A stretch of DNA of 64,000 nucleotides, taken from assembly GCA_023101885.1 (NCBI GenBank), contig JALPQD010000089.1:1907087-1971086 (forward strand). The letters are read 5' to 3'. This DNA is from Typhlomys cinereus (taxonomy: Eukaryota > Chordata > Mammalia > Rodentia > Platacanthomyidae). The position numbers and the translations under genes are program-made. The notes under the pieces are model-generated. The model searched no databases and was not told the DNA's origin. It worked only from the letters and a program-made list of their open reading frames with translations. Of the stretch, positions 22,576 to 33,684 are shown one piece after another. How positions within the stretch are numbered: position 1 is the stretch's first letter; each line of letters starts with the position of its first letter.

Positions 22576-24295
22576 AAATAGAGAAAACTGGCTTTCAACT
22601 ATGTGAAATGGTGATTATAGCTTAGGCTTTCAAGATTGTGTATATTTGGACTTAGAGACCATGTTGATTCCATTTTCTTACCTCTTGACTGTTTGCACTT
22701 AGCTAATCCTTTTCTAACACTTACTTCTTCAATTTTGAACTGCACACAATTACAATGACATCAGAAAGTTATTCTGAGATTCATAATACTGTTTAAATGT
22801 AATTACATGCTTTATGTTTGCACATAAATACATAGATCTGTCTGTGTAGAGATGTGTTATATGGGTTTGGATCATTGTGATTATAGGAATTTAGATAATT
22901 TTGTGGAGCAAGTATTCTAGTTTGAATCTACAATCATAAACTGCTCTGTAGAACCCGGAAGAATGGATGTCTCAATTCATAGCCATCCAGTTCCAGGAGA
23001 TTTGCCTTACCTGCAGAGGGTCAGATTTTGTTTTGATTCAGACTTTGAGCTGATTAGCTAAGGCTCACATACATTGTGGAGGGCAAACAGTTTCGATTTA
23101 TATACTGACTTAAAGTTTAATTTCTTCCAGAATCACCTTTTATCAAATGTCTGGGTACTTAATGGTCCAATAAAGTTGATGCCTGAAATTAACCATCACA
23201 ATGCCATTGATATTTGATAATTCCTTCTAATTCCTTCAATTTTTCCCCTTCAAAAAGTCCATTCTTGGATCTAATAATTTTATTCACATTGAAATATAAA
23301 GAATTACAAATGGAAGAAATGGCATTTGGTTACCAATGACATGTATGTGGGAATTTTATTCTTTAGAAGATGATGCATGCTAAAGAAACCAAAATGTGGA
23401 TGGAGAGGATTCAGTGTTATGTATCTGCAGAGTATTTCACAGTTGAGAATGTGAGCTTAGCCACAAAGTGAAACTAATAGAATGTCCATCTCTTACCAGA
23501 CTTCTTTCATTCAGCTCTAGGTAAATGATGAATTTCATATTTATTCATCACATTCTTCTGATCATTGGTTATCTGACTCACATTGTCCTAGAGATTTAAC
23601 TATAAATGGCATATTTTCCCATCTTGCAATAAATAGGCTGCTATCAAGAGAAGTTAGACAGAAAAATAAGAACAGTGATATAAGAGAAACATTTATAAAA
23701 ATCTTAGAAGGGAATGGGATTAGAAGGTAATGTCCAGAAAAGGCTGGAAGTGGAATGATGTAGTTGAGGATGTTGGACACACAGAATTTTTCTAAGATGG
23801 GTCATGGAGGATGGTTAGGAGTTTTTTAGGTAAGAGTGAAAGAAAGAGAATTCCATAGAAGGGATTAGTATGTAGAAACTCATGATGGTTCAAATTTTTT
23901 AATATTTGAATATAATACTTTGAGTACTAAAATATCAGTGTCATATCTCTAAGTAGGCTATATCACATAGATTTAGCCCCTGAACTCAGAGAGTTCAGAG
24001 ATGGCAATTCTGATCTGTCTACTGTAAAACTTTGTGCCAATTACCTAACTTTGGTTTGTTTGATTCCTTCCTCTGCAAAATCCATAAAATAACAAACAGA
24101 GGATTTGAAATAATGTTTGGCATATAATGAAATTTTGTAAGTGCTACACTCATGTTACAAGTAAACAATGTGCTACTTGACTGATTACAAACTCACCAAA
24201 AACTAAGAACTTCTGGGAAAAGTCTTTACTGTGTGCTTATGTTATCTCTTCAATTGAGTGTCTTCTACCTTTCTCTTCTATTAGTATCATATTTC
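22576..24295. other. Unique sequence with a MIR trace
   Basis: A MIR lies at 23985-24155 (+). An acceptor directly followed by a donor-like sequence lies at 23500-23526 (see findings). Confidence 0.4.
23985..24155 (+). mobile_element. MIR SINE fragment
   Basis: MIR order: tgtgccaattacctaacttt, then ccttcctctgcaaaatccat. Confidence 0.5.
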
Positions 24296-24674
24296 TGTTA
24301 CTATAATAAATAGTAGGCACAGATAATTTAGGGGAATGAGAGGTTTATTCATACTCTCCATTCTTGTTTGCAGTTTGTTCTTTTGTCCAGAAAGTGACCC
24401 CAGGATCAGGAACTGAAGGAACTTGCCACACCATTTCCATAACAAGAGCAGAGTACCAAGGACCAATGTTTCTTTCTCATTTTTTAAACTTGCTAGCGTG
24501 CCAACTTGCTAACTTCTGACACCGGTGTATCTTATCCACACATGTGGGGCTGAATCTTCCCACATTAATTAGATAATACACGGGCTTGCTATATGTCTGC
24601 TTTATTTAAATAATTCTTCGGAGGTGTGCCCATAAGCTCAGTTCTCAAATGTTGACACTTGATTGTAACTAACA
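24296..24674 (-). mobile_element. MaLR-like LTR
   Basis: It begins tgttactataataaatag, then gaatgagaggtttattcata. It ends with ttgacacttgattgtaacta, like the other LTRs. No clear 5-bp duplication was found. Confidence 0.55.
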
Positions 24675-24980
24675 TAGTTTAGAACTCAAAGAAAGATCTA
24701 CATGCCCTCATCAGTGGAGGATGAAAACAAGCTGTGATGCTTCTTTCAGGTTCTAGAAGGAAACAGCTTCATTCAGTTCCCATTAACCTAACCATATAAT
24801 GGAGTGAAACCCCAAATCAATGGGACAGGAATGTGTACTCACCTATGGGAAGACAATGAAGAGAAATTAATCACTGAGAGCAAAAATTTAATACAATCAT
24901 CACAATTTAGCATCTTCATATTATTCCTATTTGAGAGCTGGTAGTCAAGAGGTAGACATAGGCTAGAAACAAGGTATGCT

Positions 24981-25395
24981 TGTTAGATATAGGGGTCACT
25001 CTGACAAGTTAAGACTGAGCTCTGGATATATCTGTAAAGAATTGGTGTATATTTGTGAAGAATTGGTAGTCAAGGTAACCCCTAAGCCAGCCTACAGAAA
25101 ATTGCCTGATTGATGAGGGAAGACTCAGCCCATGGTGAATGAGACCATTTCCGGAATATGCGGAGGTGGCGGGTTAAGTAACTTGGCATGCTTTGGCCTA
25201 GCAGGCTTCATACAGTCTGGGCAATCGTGGTTATGGTATGGCCTGTTGCTTTGGCTCCTGGTGTTAATATGAATTCTCCTGCCTACTTGGACTATGAATG
25301 GTTATAGGGAATTGTAAGCAAGAATAAAAACTCCTTGTTCCTGTCAGCTATTTGGTCATAAATTTATCGGCCTCATGCAAACAAATTGCAATACA
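24981..25395 (+). mobile_element. MaLR-like LTR
   Basis: It begins tgttagatataggggtcact and carries gatgagggaagactcagccc. The 3' part gcaagaataaaaactccttg contains the polyadenylation-like signal of these LTRs. It is one of two copies on the + strand. Confidence 0.55.
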
Positions 25396-26306
25396 AGGTA
25401 AGGAAGGAAACACAGGGCCAGACTATTGGAAGCCTTTTGACCTGCAGCTTATTCCTTTCATTTATCCTACCTAGTCTCTAGGCCTTTGTTCTATGAGCCG
25501 TTTACCTCAACACTAGGTATATATTTGAAAAGCTGGGGCCTCTGCTACCTGTTTCAGTATGTGGTAATTTGAATTTGAATTACAAGTAGTAGGGGGAAAA
25601 GTTTGCTACCCCTATAATTGATGTTCAGACCTCCTGTTTCTGAAGTTCAGACCTCCTGTTTCTATGTGCTCCAAACATTCATCAAAGCCTCCTGTTAATT
25701 ATAGCTCTACTTGCTAACACAGAGTCCGTTGTCATTTTCATTTTGTTCCATGACTTTGTAATTAAACCATTGGAAAGAGATGGAATTGGCGATTGTAGTG
25801 GGTTAATAATTTCAGGCTTAGGGTTTCTGTTTTTGATAGGTATCTGAGGAGGAGGAGTGGAATTTGAAACTTTTTTCAAAAGGAAATATATGGACTCAAG
25901 TGTCATTTACAGCTAATACTTAACTCAAAATTATGATGCTGTGCGGTTGCTCGTATGTAGAATAAAAGAGAGCATTTGAAATTTTAAGCAAGAATTTCAT
26001 ACAAATGTGGTTGCTACTTTCCTTGACTCAGAAGGAAGGCTCTTAAAGAATAAAAGATGCTTTGTTACTCTGCTTATAACTTCACTGAGATTTAAAAGCT
26101 AAATTCTAGTTGTTAGCCAAAGAGGCCAAAGACTTTCAAACAGGCTTCTCAAAGTCACAGCATGGTATTGTGGGTACATCAGACCCACAGGGAAGATATC
26201 CACTGACCTGAGACAGGTAGACTAAGATCTGCTGAAGTGAAGGATATGTGCCTATAGGAATATGACTGACGGCTTCATGTATGAGCTTGAAAGTATATAA
26301 GGGCAT
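25396..26306. other. Unique sequence with a small tandem duplication
   Basis: gttcagacctcctgtttct occurs at 25623-25641 and 25645-25663. No gene seen. Confidence 0.5.
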
Positions 26307-26704
26307 TGTACCGGTTACTCTTTACTATTGCTGTAAGAGAGCTCCCAAAGTCAAACAACTTATGGGAGAAAGGAGATTTATTCAACTTACAGTTCAAGAG
26401 GGGAAATAGACACAGTCTTTCATGGCAGAGATAGCATGGCTGGCTGGCTGAGGCTGGCAGGCAGGGTAAGTCACAGCAGACCTCCACATTGCTTTAGTAT
26501 TCCTGGAATATCTCTCCTCCTATATTCTGTTCCATTTTATATGGTCCATTACTGGGAGGTTCCTATGAGATCTATGGAGGTTCCCATGGGATCTAGGGCA
26601 GGTATAATCCCTTCAGGTGGTCTCAGTTGATTCTTCCGGATGTGGTTTCAGCTGGTCTTAGTTAATACCAGGTGTGTCAAGTTGACACCCAAGATTAACT
26701 ATTA
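26307..26704 (-). mobile_element. MaLR-like LTR
   Basis: It begins tgtaccggttactctttact, shares ggagatttattcaacttac and the gctggctg tract with the 801-3071 element, and ends gtcaagttgacacccaagat then taactatta. Confidence 0.7.
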
Positions 26705-27540
26705 AAGACATCTTGATCCAGACTGAGGAGACTATGAACAGGTTATGGAATGAATATGCTAATTCTTTTTGTCATCCAAACCCATTTAGTTCTGTAAGTT
26801 TAGGACAATATGGTAGTATTCCAAGCCCAAGATTGACGGAATAAGATGTACAGTAAATAAGAACTACCTATATTCTTCCTTCCACTCATTTGTCCATCCA
26901 TTGAGCAAATATTTGATGTTCTCTGTGCATACTCTGGATAAAACAGGGGCATAGACATGACACCCATTTTTCAGAATGCTCTGCTCTCTATAAGAAGGAC
27001 ATTAGAGTTTGTATTTGGAGTCCACAGCTGTTGTTTCTGGACAAGGCATGGGTCAGGGAAAGGAAAGAGAAGGCAGTCAGACTTTCTCAGGTGGTGCTGT
27101 GTAAGACAATCTCCAAAAACAGAAAGTAGCATAGAGTGAGGGAGCGAAGCACCAAGGAAAAGTGCTCTAGCAGGAAACAGGTGAAGTGATTTAGCCCTTG
27201 AAGGTGAAATTGTGTTTAGAAATAAGATGATTCTGTTATCTAACCTGGTAACTCCTGCCTCTCATGAATCTTAGCTGGCTGGCTCAGAATGCTGTAGGTT
27301 TAATCTTGAGCTAGAAGGTTCTGAATATGCCTTCTCGGAAATGACAGCCTCTAAAAGAAGAAGTTCATCGACAAACTGATTCTAAGGACTGATTAACTGG
27401 TATGCTTGAATGAATGATTGTGAAACCAGTAAATGTCTTACAGGGAAGTGACTTTTCCCTCCATGTTTTCATATCACACATGCTTCCATTTATGGAAACT
27501 GAGACTGTCTAAGCCAGAGAGAATGTTTAATTAAGATTTT
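26705..27540. other. Unique sequence
   Basis: No repeat or gene recognised. Confidence 0.4.
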
Positions 27541-27870
27541 TTAAATATGGATATGTGTTTGTGTTACGCATCGCATATATGCATGTTCACATATGTTTTG
27601 GCTCGTGTATGCATACAGATGCACATGCACATGTGTTGGAGGCTCAAAGCTGACACTGAGCATCTTCCTTAACCAATTTTCACCTTCTACACAGGAAAGG
27701 GGCCTCTCACTGAAGCCAGAGCTTACTGTTTCAGCTCGTTCTGCTGGCCAGCTTGCTCTGTTTCCATGTCTCATGAGTGCCAGCTTCCATGTTGGTTATA
27801 GAATTTCTAACTCCATTTCACACATTTGTGTGGTAAGTGCTTTGTCTACCAAGCTAGCTCCTTAGTCCCC
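27541..27870 (-). mobile_element. B4 SINE
   Basis: atgcacatgcacatgtgttg, ggaggctcaaagctgacact, ctgctggccagcttgctct and ggtaagtgctttgtctacca follow the antisense B4 order. Confidence 0.7.
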
Positions 27871-28184
27871 TAAGCTAGAGAAAATATATAAGAACAAGAA
27901 TGAATTCAAAATCTGTGTGAGTTGTAGCATGATTATGCCATTTTTTTCTTTAACTTCAATTTAGCATACCTTATGTTTTTTCAAGGGAGTTTGACATAAG
28001 AAAGGTTTGTTTTAAATGATCAATATATCAACATTTATGTTGAACAGTTTTGGGAATAACGGATTGTTTTATGCACAACCAAGCAGTTTCTAGATTCTGA
28101 AAACCACATTAGATTTGTAGCTTGTCCTTGTGTTATTTTTTCCCAATACTCTCTATCACCACATATGTATACATGTACATCCAC

Positions 28185-28310
28185 ACAGACCCACTAGGCT
28201 GTAAACACTTCACTGGGTAGGATAATGACTTACTTTCATATCCCTGGCTAGCATTTGGTCTTTCCTACAATGGCTTATTAAGTGGTCATAAAGTCCCAAA
28301 TAAAAAGCAT
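28185..28310 (+). mobile_element. L2 LINE 3' end
   Basis: ggctgtaaacacttcactgg, then tcatatccctggctagcatt and a late aaataaa match the terminal L2 order. Confidence 0.45.
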
Positions 28311-28329
28311 ACAGATCAATTAACATTTT

Positions 28330-28530
28330 TATAGCACTCTATAGTTTTCAGACACGTTTTACAAACATCACATATTTATAATGCCTGGCAATCACTTGCT
28401 GTGTTCTGATTTGGCATGAAAAGGAGCTAATGTTGATAAGATGAATGGATCTCAGTAGTCATACTGTCTAAGTCAGAGGTAGAACTCAGGACTCCTGGCT
28501 TTTAATCTGCTCCTCTTTCTGCCATGTTTT
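28330..28530 (-). mobile_element. MIR SINE fragment
   Basis: Antisense MIR ending gtcagaggtagaactcagga followed by ctcctggcttttaatctgct. Confidence 0.55.
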
Positions 28531-28759
28531 TGGGCTATATTTGTGGGTTTGGTACTTTCTTTCCATTTTATAGGGTAAATGCTTTTGTCATTGTGAAAAG
28601 AAAAGATTAAAGCTATCCATTATTGTAAAAAAAAATCTGTCAGCCAACAAACCATCTCATAACATCTCTTTTCAATATAGTTAAAAATGCTCATGCAAAG
28701 ATGTATTTGCAAGTAGCCCTAGGTGCTGGGGTTGATTTCTATATACAGAAGGGAAGTGG

Positions 28760-29010
28760 TTTTATCTGTAGTACGTCGATGGGGAGTATATATGGTAACA
28801 AAGACAAACAAATTCATTTTGTGATCTATCTGCAGACCTGGTAAGTATTTCCGACTTAACTTTAATTAATCATCACTGCTTGAAATGAAGTAGATCCGCC
28901 CACTCCCACACTAACTATAATAGTATTCTGTGTAGCGATGCACAATTTGAAAGTAATCCGAGCCCTTCAGGTCAGAGAGTTTATTTATAACATGCGGTGA
29001 AACATTTTAT
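28760..29010. other. CpG-retaining unique stretch, possible conserved element
   Basis: Several CpGs (gtacgtcga, ttccgac, gatccgccc, tagcgatgc, aatccgag, catgcggtg) survive in about 250 bp of otherwise CpG-poor DNA. A TAATTA homeodomain-type core sits near 28864. This is only suggestive of constraint; no function is assigned. Confidence 0.2.
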
Positions 29011-30100
29011 GGCCCCAATTTCACTTAAATCATAGATTCAGGAAGTAATAGAAACAGGCCTATTCAGTCACCTTGTCCTTGTCAAAGGAGTACAAGCTGC
29101 ATCCGTGGTATATTTTCCCTTGCTTGGGTCAATGTGGTTATTTATATCTCTCTTCATATTCAATATCACTGATGAATATGGCTTTCGTATGAAAAAGTGT
29201 AAATGCAAAAGCTAGTGTGGGATGTAGATTTCCTTCTTTCATGGCATGTTCTAACATAATGTAGTTGACAATGAAGAATGTTTTTCTTTAGGCCTTGGCA
29301 GAAACAGCTCTCATTACCCTGTCTCAGGTTCCAGCATTTTCTTCTGGGTCAGGTTGATCTGCCCATCTTGTCATTTCCGCATGGTGCCTAAAAGGATATC
29401 AGGTTTATCCTCAAGGTCATTTGGAGAAGACCAATATGTTGAAAAGAGAAGAAGATCACAGCACATGATATTCTTTGCCAGAGCAAACGAACGGTCAGGG
29501 TGCCCAATGAAATACAGAGGGTGTCACTGTCAATTTTAGGATCGAAGAAGTTCAGAGGAATGCTCTGTAAAGAACTTGAGTCAGATCCAAAGAAAAGCTG
29601 ATTATCCTCAGTTCCCTGAGATGATCTCCAACCTCTAGGATTGCTATACCTATTAAGGACATTTTTGCATATCTTGAGCTTAGTCTATAAGTCAGTGTAA
29701 CATCATTTAAAAATGAGCTTGAGAGATAAAAATAAAGCTCCACCCTGAAAATATACAGTTCAATTGAGGACCTTTAAAAGTGACATTTGGTGTTTGATTA
29801 ATTTATAATTCATCTGCGAATGAGTTGTAAATTGAAATGAAAGATTTATTTCTCTCATATTATGTTAGTCCTTTCAGATTATTTTCACAGAATACAACAA
29901 ACTGGGATTGTTTATGAACTAGAGAAACTTATTACTCAAACCTCTGGAATCAAGCAATCCATGATTAAAGGACCAATAGATTTGCTATCTTTTATGAAGC
30001 TATGAATCCTTTTCATAAGTGTTCTGCATACATGACCTAATCACCTGCTTCATAATAATACCACACTAGGGGTTATATTGCACCATATACATTTTGTATA

Positions 30101-30150
30101 TGTCTATAACACTATATGTGTCTGTAACACTATATGTGTCTATAACACTT
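30101..30150. repeat. 18-bp tandem repeat, 2.8 copies
   Basis: Unit tgtctataacactatatg, the second copy with one substitution (tgtctgtaac). Confidence 0.9.
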
Positions 30151-30332
30151 AAAGTAAGTGAACCCAGAAAAAAAGTAGTCCACTCAAAAATGACAGATTT
30201 ATGACCCTCAGAACTTGTCATCCTTGTTATCTCCTTACTCTGACCAAAGTCAGCATTTACTCATCTTGTTTATATTATTAGAATAAATCCTCTGAGAAAG
30301 AAAATAAAAATAAGAAAGAATGCATATTACAT

Positions 30333-30605
30333 AGTTTTTCATTGCTATAATGAAAATAGTAACAGAAATAAATTCAGAAGAAAGAGGGTTCATTTTGGCT
30401 CATAGATTCAGAACTTTCAGTCTATCAAACACCATGGTAAAGAGCAGCACAGGCATCCATATCATGGAAGGGGAACAAGGAGCAAGCAATATGGATCAGA
30501 GATGATAAACACGCTACAACATATCTTCTCTGACCTACCTTCTTCAGCTAAACCCCACTTTCCTGAATCCCCATAACCTCCCAGAAGAGCACCGTTGTAT
30601 GGGAA
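30333..30605 (-). mobile_element. MaLR-like LTR fragment
   Basis: agtttttcattgctataatg, then gagggttcattttggctcat match the antisense 3' end of these LTRs. The remainder is diverged. Confidence 0.5.
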
Positions 30606-31000
30606 CTAAATCATTGATATATGAGCTTGTGGAGGTCTTTTCTGATTTAAAACACAAGAGAACCAAGAATCAATGAAAAAGCACCCACCAGCCCAATTAA
30701 TAATGTTGTCTACACAGAACATCAAATTTAAATTGCATTGCTTAAGACTAAGTGAAATGACCACATACATATAGCATTCAAAGAAATAAGACAATGTGAT
30801 TTTTATTTTAGATAATAATAGATCCAATTAAAAGGGAGGTACTCAGAGGAGAAAAAAGGAGTGGATGTCTACTGGAAAACGATTAAAAGCCTTTGGAGCA
30901 ATGCATAAATAATTCATAGCCATAGTACTGTCTGATGCATAGACCACATGGCTGGGTTTATAGGAAGAATGTAATAGGTCATGACTGCTGTAATTTTTTA

Positions 31001-31125
31001 TTCTCTCTCTCTCTTTCTATTTCTCTCATCCCTTCCTTCTATCTCCACCTCGCTTCTGTCTCTTTCTTTCTTCCTTTTTCTTTCTTCCTTTTTCTTTCTT
31101 CCTTTTTCTTTCTTTTTTTTTTTTT

Positions 31126-31162
<37 letters not shown>

Positions 31163-31393
31163 TTTTCTTCTTTCTTTCTTCTTTCTTCTTTCTTTCTTTC
31201 TTTTTTTTTTTTTTTTTCTTTTTTCCTTTCTTCTTTCTTTCTCTCTCCCCTCTCCCTCCTCCCCCTCCTCCCTCCCTCCCCCCCTCCCTTCCCTTTTTTC
31301 CCCCCCCTTCCTTCCTTCCTTCCTTCCTTCCTTCCTTCCTTCCTCCTTCTTCCTTCCTTCCTTCTTTCCTTCCTTCCTTCCTCTTCTTTCCTT
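31001..31393. repeat. Long polypyrimidine tract (CTTT/CCTT)n
   Basis: From 31059 to 31393 every base of the + strand is C or T: 335 nt without a purine. The left part is T-rich (CTTT units), the centre is T-runs, then a C-rich block near 31250-31310 and (CCTT)n to the end. The four long open frames over it are artefacts of composition. Confidence 0.97.
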
Positions 31394-31619
31394 GCCTGCC
31401 ATCTATCTGTTCTTACTGCTTTCCTGTCCATAGTCATTCCAAGAGAACCTCCTGCTTTCAGTTGCTTGGCTTTCATGCAAATTTTCAAGCTGGGTACAGC
31501 GAGTTGGCATTCTCTGAAACATCTATGCTGTGAATTACCTTATGATTATGTTAAAATAGGTAGCTGATGGTGGTGGTGATAGTTAATGGTGATGGCGATT
31601 CCAATCCCACTGAGAGAGA

Positions 31620-31840
31620 CTACCTTGTTCCACACACTAAAATGTGTTTCATCCATTCCCTCCAACAGCCTTGAGAGAGCTATCTCCTTTCTACTTAACA
31701 AATGAAGATACCAAATGTGGATTGTTTTCCTTATTTCCCAAGGTCCCTGCATCAGAACATGCTCTAACTGGGATCTAAACCAAATTTTGACTAGTTCAAT
31801 TAGACTTCAGATTATTGACACTGAACTAAACTATTTTACG
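31620..31840 (-). mobile_element. MIR SINE fragment
   Basis: Antisense MIR order: ccaacagccttgagagagct, then aacaaatgaagatacc and actgggatctaaacc. Confidence 0.5.
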
Positions 31841-32609
31841 GAATGTGAAACTCTCAAGTCAAGACTTTTTTATAGTTCTAGTACCAAAAAAAAAATGTGT
31901 TAAATATTGACAGTTAGCCCAGTCCTTCTCTTGTCTCCCTGAAACAAAATTACAGTGTTCCCTGTTTTCAGTTTTTACAATCTTTTTATGTTTTTACAAG
32001 CATTTTTTTAGTGTTTGATAGCATTAAACTAACTCATATATACTGAATTACCCTTTTTATAAGTACACATGTGTAGTCGTATGGTGATTTTGTTTTCCTT
32101 GGTTTGAGTGAGTTGAATGAATATCTTTGCAGAAAAATGAACAGATGTTGGTTACATTTTTGAACACTTCAGGAAGATTGGTTGTGCACACGGGTGGGTT
32201 TCTTTTGTACTGTTGGATGAAATTGGAACTGAATGTATCATGACTGCAACCTGTCGATGCACACCATATGGAACAAATTTGCTTTTTGTGTGAGTTCTCC
32301 CCTTCCTGTTCAGAGGTGCTGTGCTACAGAGGAATTTATTGTTTATGCCATCTGTGTGATCATTCCCCTCACCTTTCTTGTGCATGGTGAAAACTGACCT
32401 GATGTACCTAACAAGTCTTTTGTCTGTTACTAAGACATGAATAAATTAGTCTTGCTTTTTTTACTCTGAGGCACAGATCAATATGCTGCTGGAATGTTGA
32501 TTATTTTAGTGAATGGAAATGAGTTGGCACAATGCCATCCTCAGGATTTGAGCACTGGCTAATGAAACATTTGCATGGGTGGATGAAAAGGCCCCCTGTT
32601 GAAATTAAG

Positions 32610-32800
32610 AGTCACATTTGCATAGTTTCTTATCATTTACACATATGTGGAATGCTCACAAAAGCCCTATAAAGAAAACAAATTATATTTGGTCATCATC
32701 GTATAGATGAGAATTAAGGGGTTTGAAAATATTATGACTTGCTCAAGGTCACAGAATAAAGTACGAAACCAGAATTTTAGGCACCAAAAGCTCATGTTGT
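32610..32800 (-). mobile_element. MIR SINE fragment
   Basis: Antisense MIR: tagatgagaattaaggggtt, then gacttgctcaaggtcacaga. Confidence 0.6.
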
Positions 32801-32884
32801 CTTCTGGAATGTTTAATCTCTGCAAACCTGGACTATTTTTCCTGAGCAATCTTTTTCTCTGTGTCTTCCTACTTCTGGCTTAAG

Positions 32885-33290
32885 GAATAAAAGCTGGGAA
32901 AATGGTTCAGAGGGTATGAATGCTTGCTCCTCAAGCATGGGTCTCTGAGTGGGACTCCCCAGAACCTACACTAAAAGCTGAGTGTGCCCATACACGTGCC
33001 TGAGATGCCACCACTTGATGAGGGTCAGGAGGTGGGGAAAGATGGTTACTGCAACTGTTCCATCTGTGGATCCAGCTACAGGGCTCCAGTTAATAGTATT
33101 AATATCCTAAGAAACATCAATGTCATGAACACAGGCTAGTTTTATGTTCAGTGAAAAAGTGTCCCAGGGAAATACTGCAGTGTGAAGAGCTGGATGCCCA
33201 ATATCTTCCTGCGCCCTATGCGAATATGTGTCCATGTAGACATACATGTACACCACACATATAGCTATACAGAGTGTGTGTGTGGTCCAT
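32885..33290 (+). mobile_element. B4 SINE
   Basis: Head gctgggaaaatggttcagag, then ctccccagaacctacactaa, agctgagtgtgcccatacac and gtgcctgagatgccacca follow the sense B4 order. A CA/TG-rich end reaches about 33285. Confidence 0.7.
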
Positions 33291-33684
33291 GGATTTTCTT
33301 CTCTGCTTTGATATCAGTTAAAATAATGACAGAATGAACCAACTCTTGTCTGAGACAATGGAGGATTATTTGTGCTCTGCGGTTTATGGTCTCTTTCCCA
33401 CAAAGGACTTCAAATAGTCTGTTTCACAGTTAAAATGTTTGTAGTCAAAACATGTTTTTGTTTACCTGAAATTTTGCTCCTAATTTGCTACCCAAAGTGG
33501 ATAATCCTTTATCCTAAATCTATGTTCTTACTATGTTTATACTTTTTGTAGGATACTACATAAAAAGGAAAAAAAGAAGAGGGAAATAAATAAATAGACA
33601 GAAAGAGCGAGAAGAAGGGAGAGAGGAAGAATGGAGAATAAGAAAAGGGGAGACAGAGAGAAAGAGAGAGAATCATATTGAGCT
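33291..33684. other. Unique sequence ending in a purine-rich tract
   Basis: 33560-33673 is A/G-rich with few pyrimidines. It lies just before the L1 insertion. Confidence 0.5.

Larger units (their letters stand above)
27871..30332. other. Mostly unique sequence
   Basis: It holds an L2 end (28185-28260), a MIR (28330-28530), a CpG-retaining stretch (28760-29010), an unassigned stretch (29260-29740) and an 18-bp tandem repeat (30101-30150). No gene is supported. Confidence 0.4.
31394..32884. other. Unique sequence with two MIR traces
   Basis: No gene is seen outside MIRs at 31620-31840 and 32610-32800. Confidence 0.4.

Noticed and set aside
25340..25392. Exon-like 50 nt between ttcctgtcag and gtaagg
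   Set aside because: It lies at the end of a MaLR-like LTR; the splice-like motifs are part of the repeat text.
29260..29740. Possible retrocopy, with short frames on both strands
   Set aside because: Frames are short and interrupted; no poly(A), target duplication or recognised parent gene.
30935..31567. Open frames of 210, 150, 149 and 134 codons
   Set aside because: They are produced by the pyrimidine tract: Ser/Phe/Leu/Pro on one strand and Lys/Glu/Arg/Gly on the other, with no domain or conserved start.
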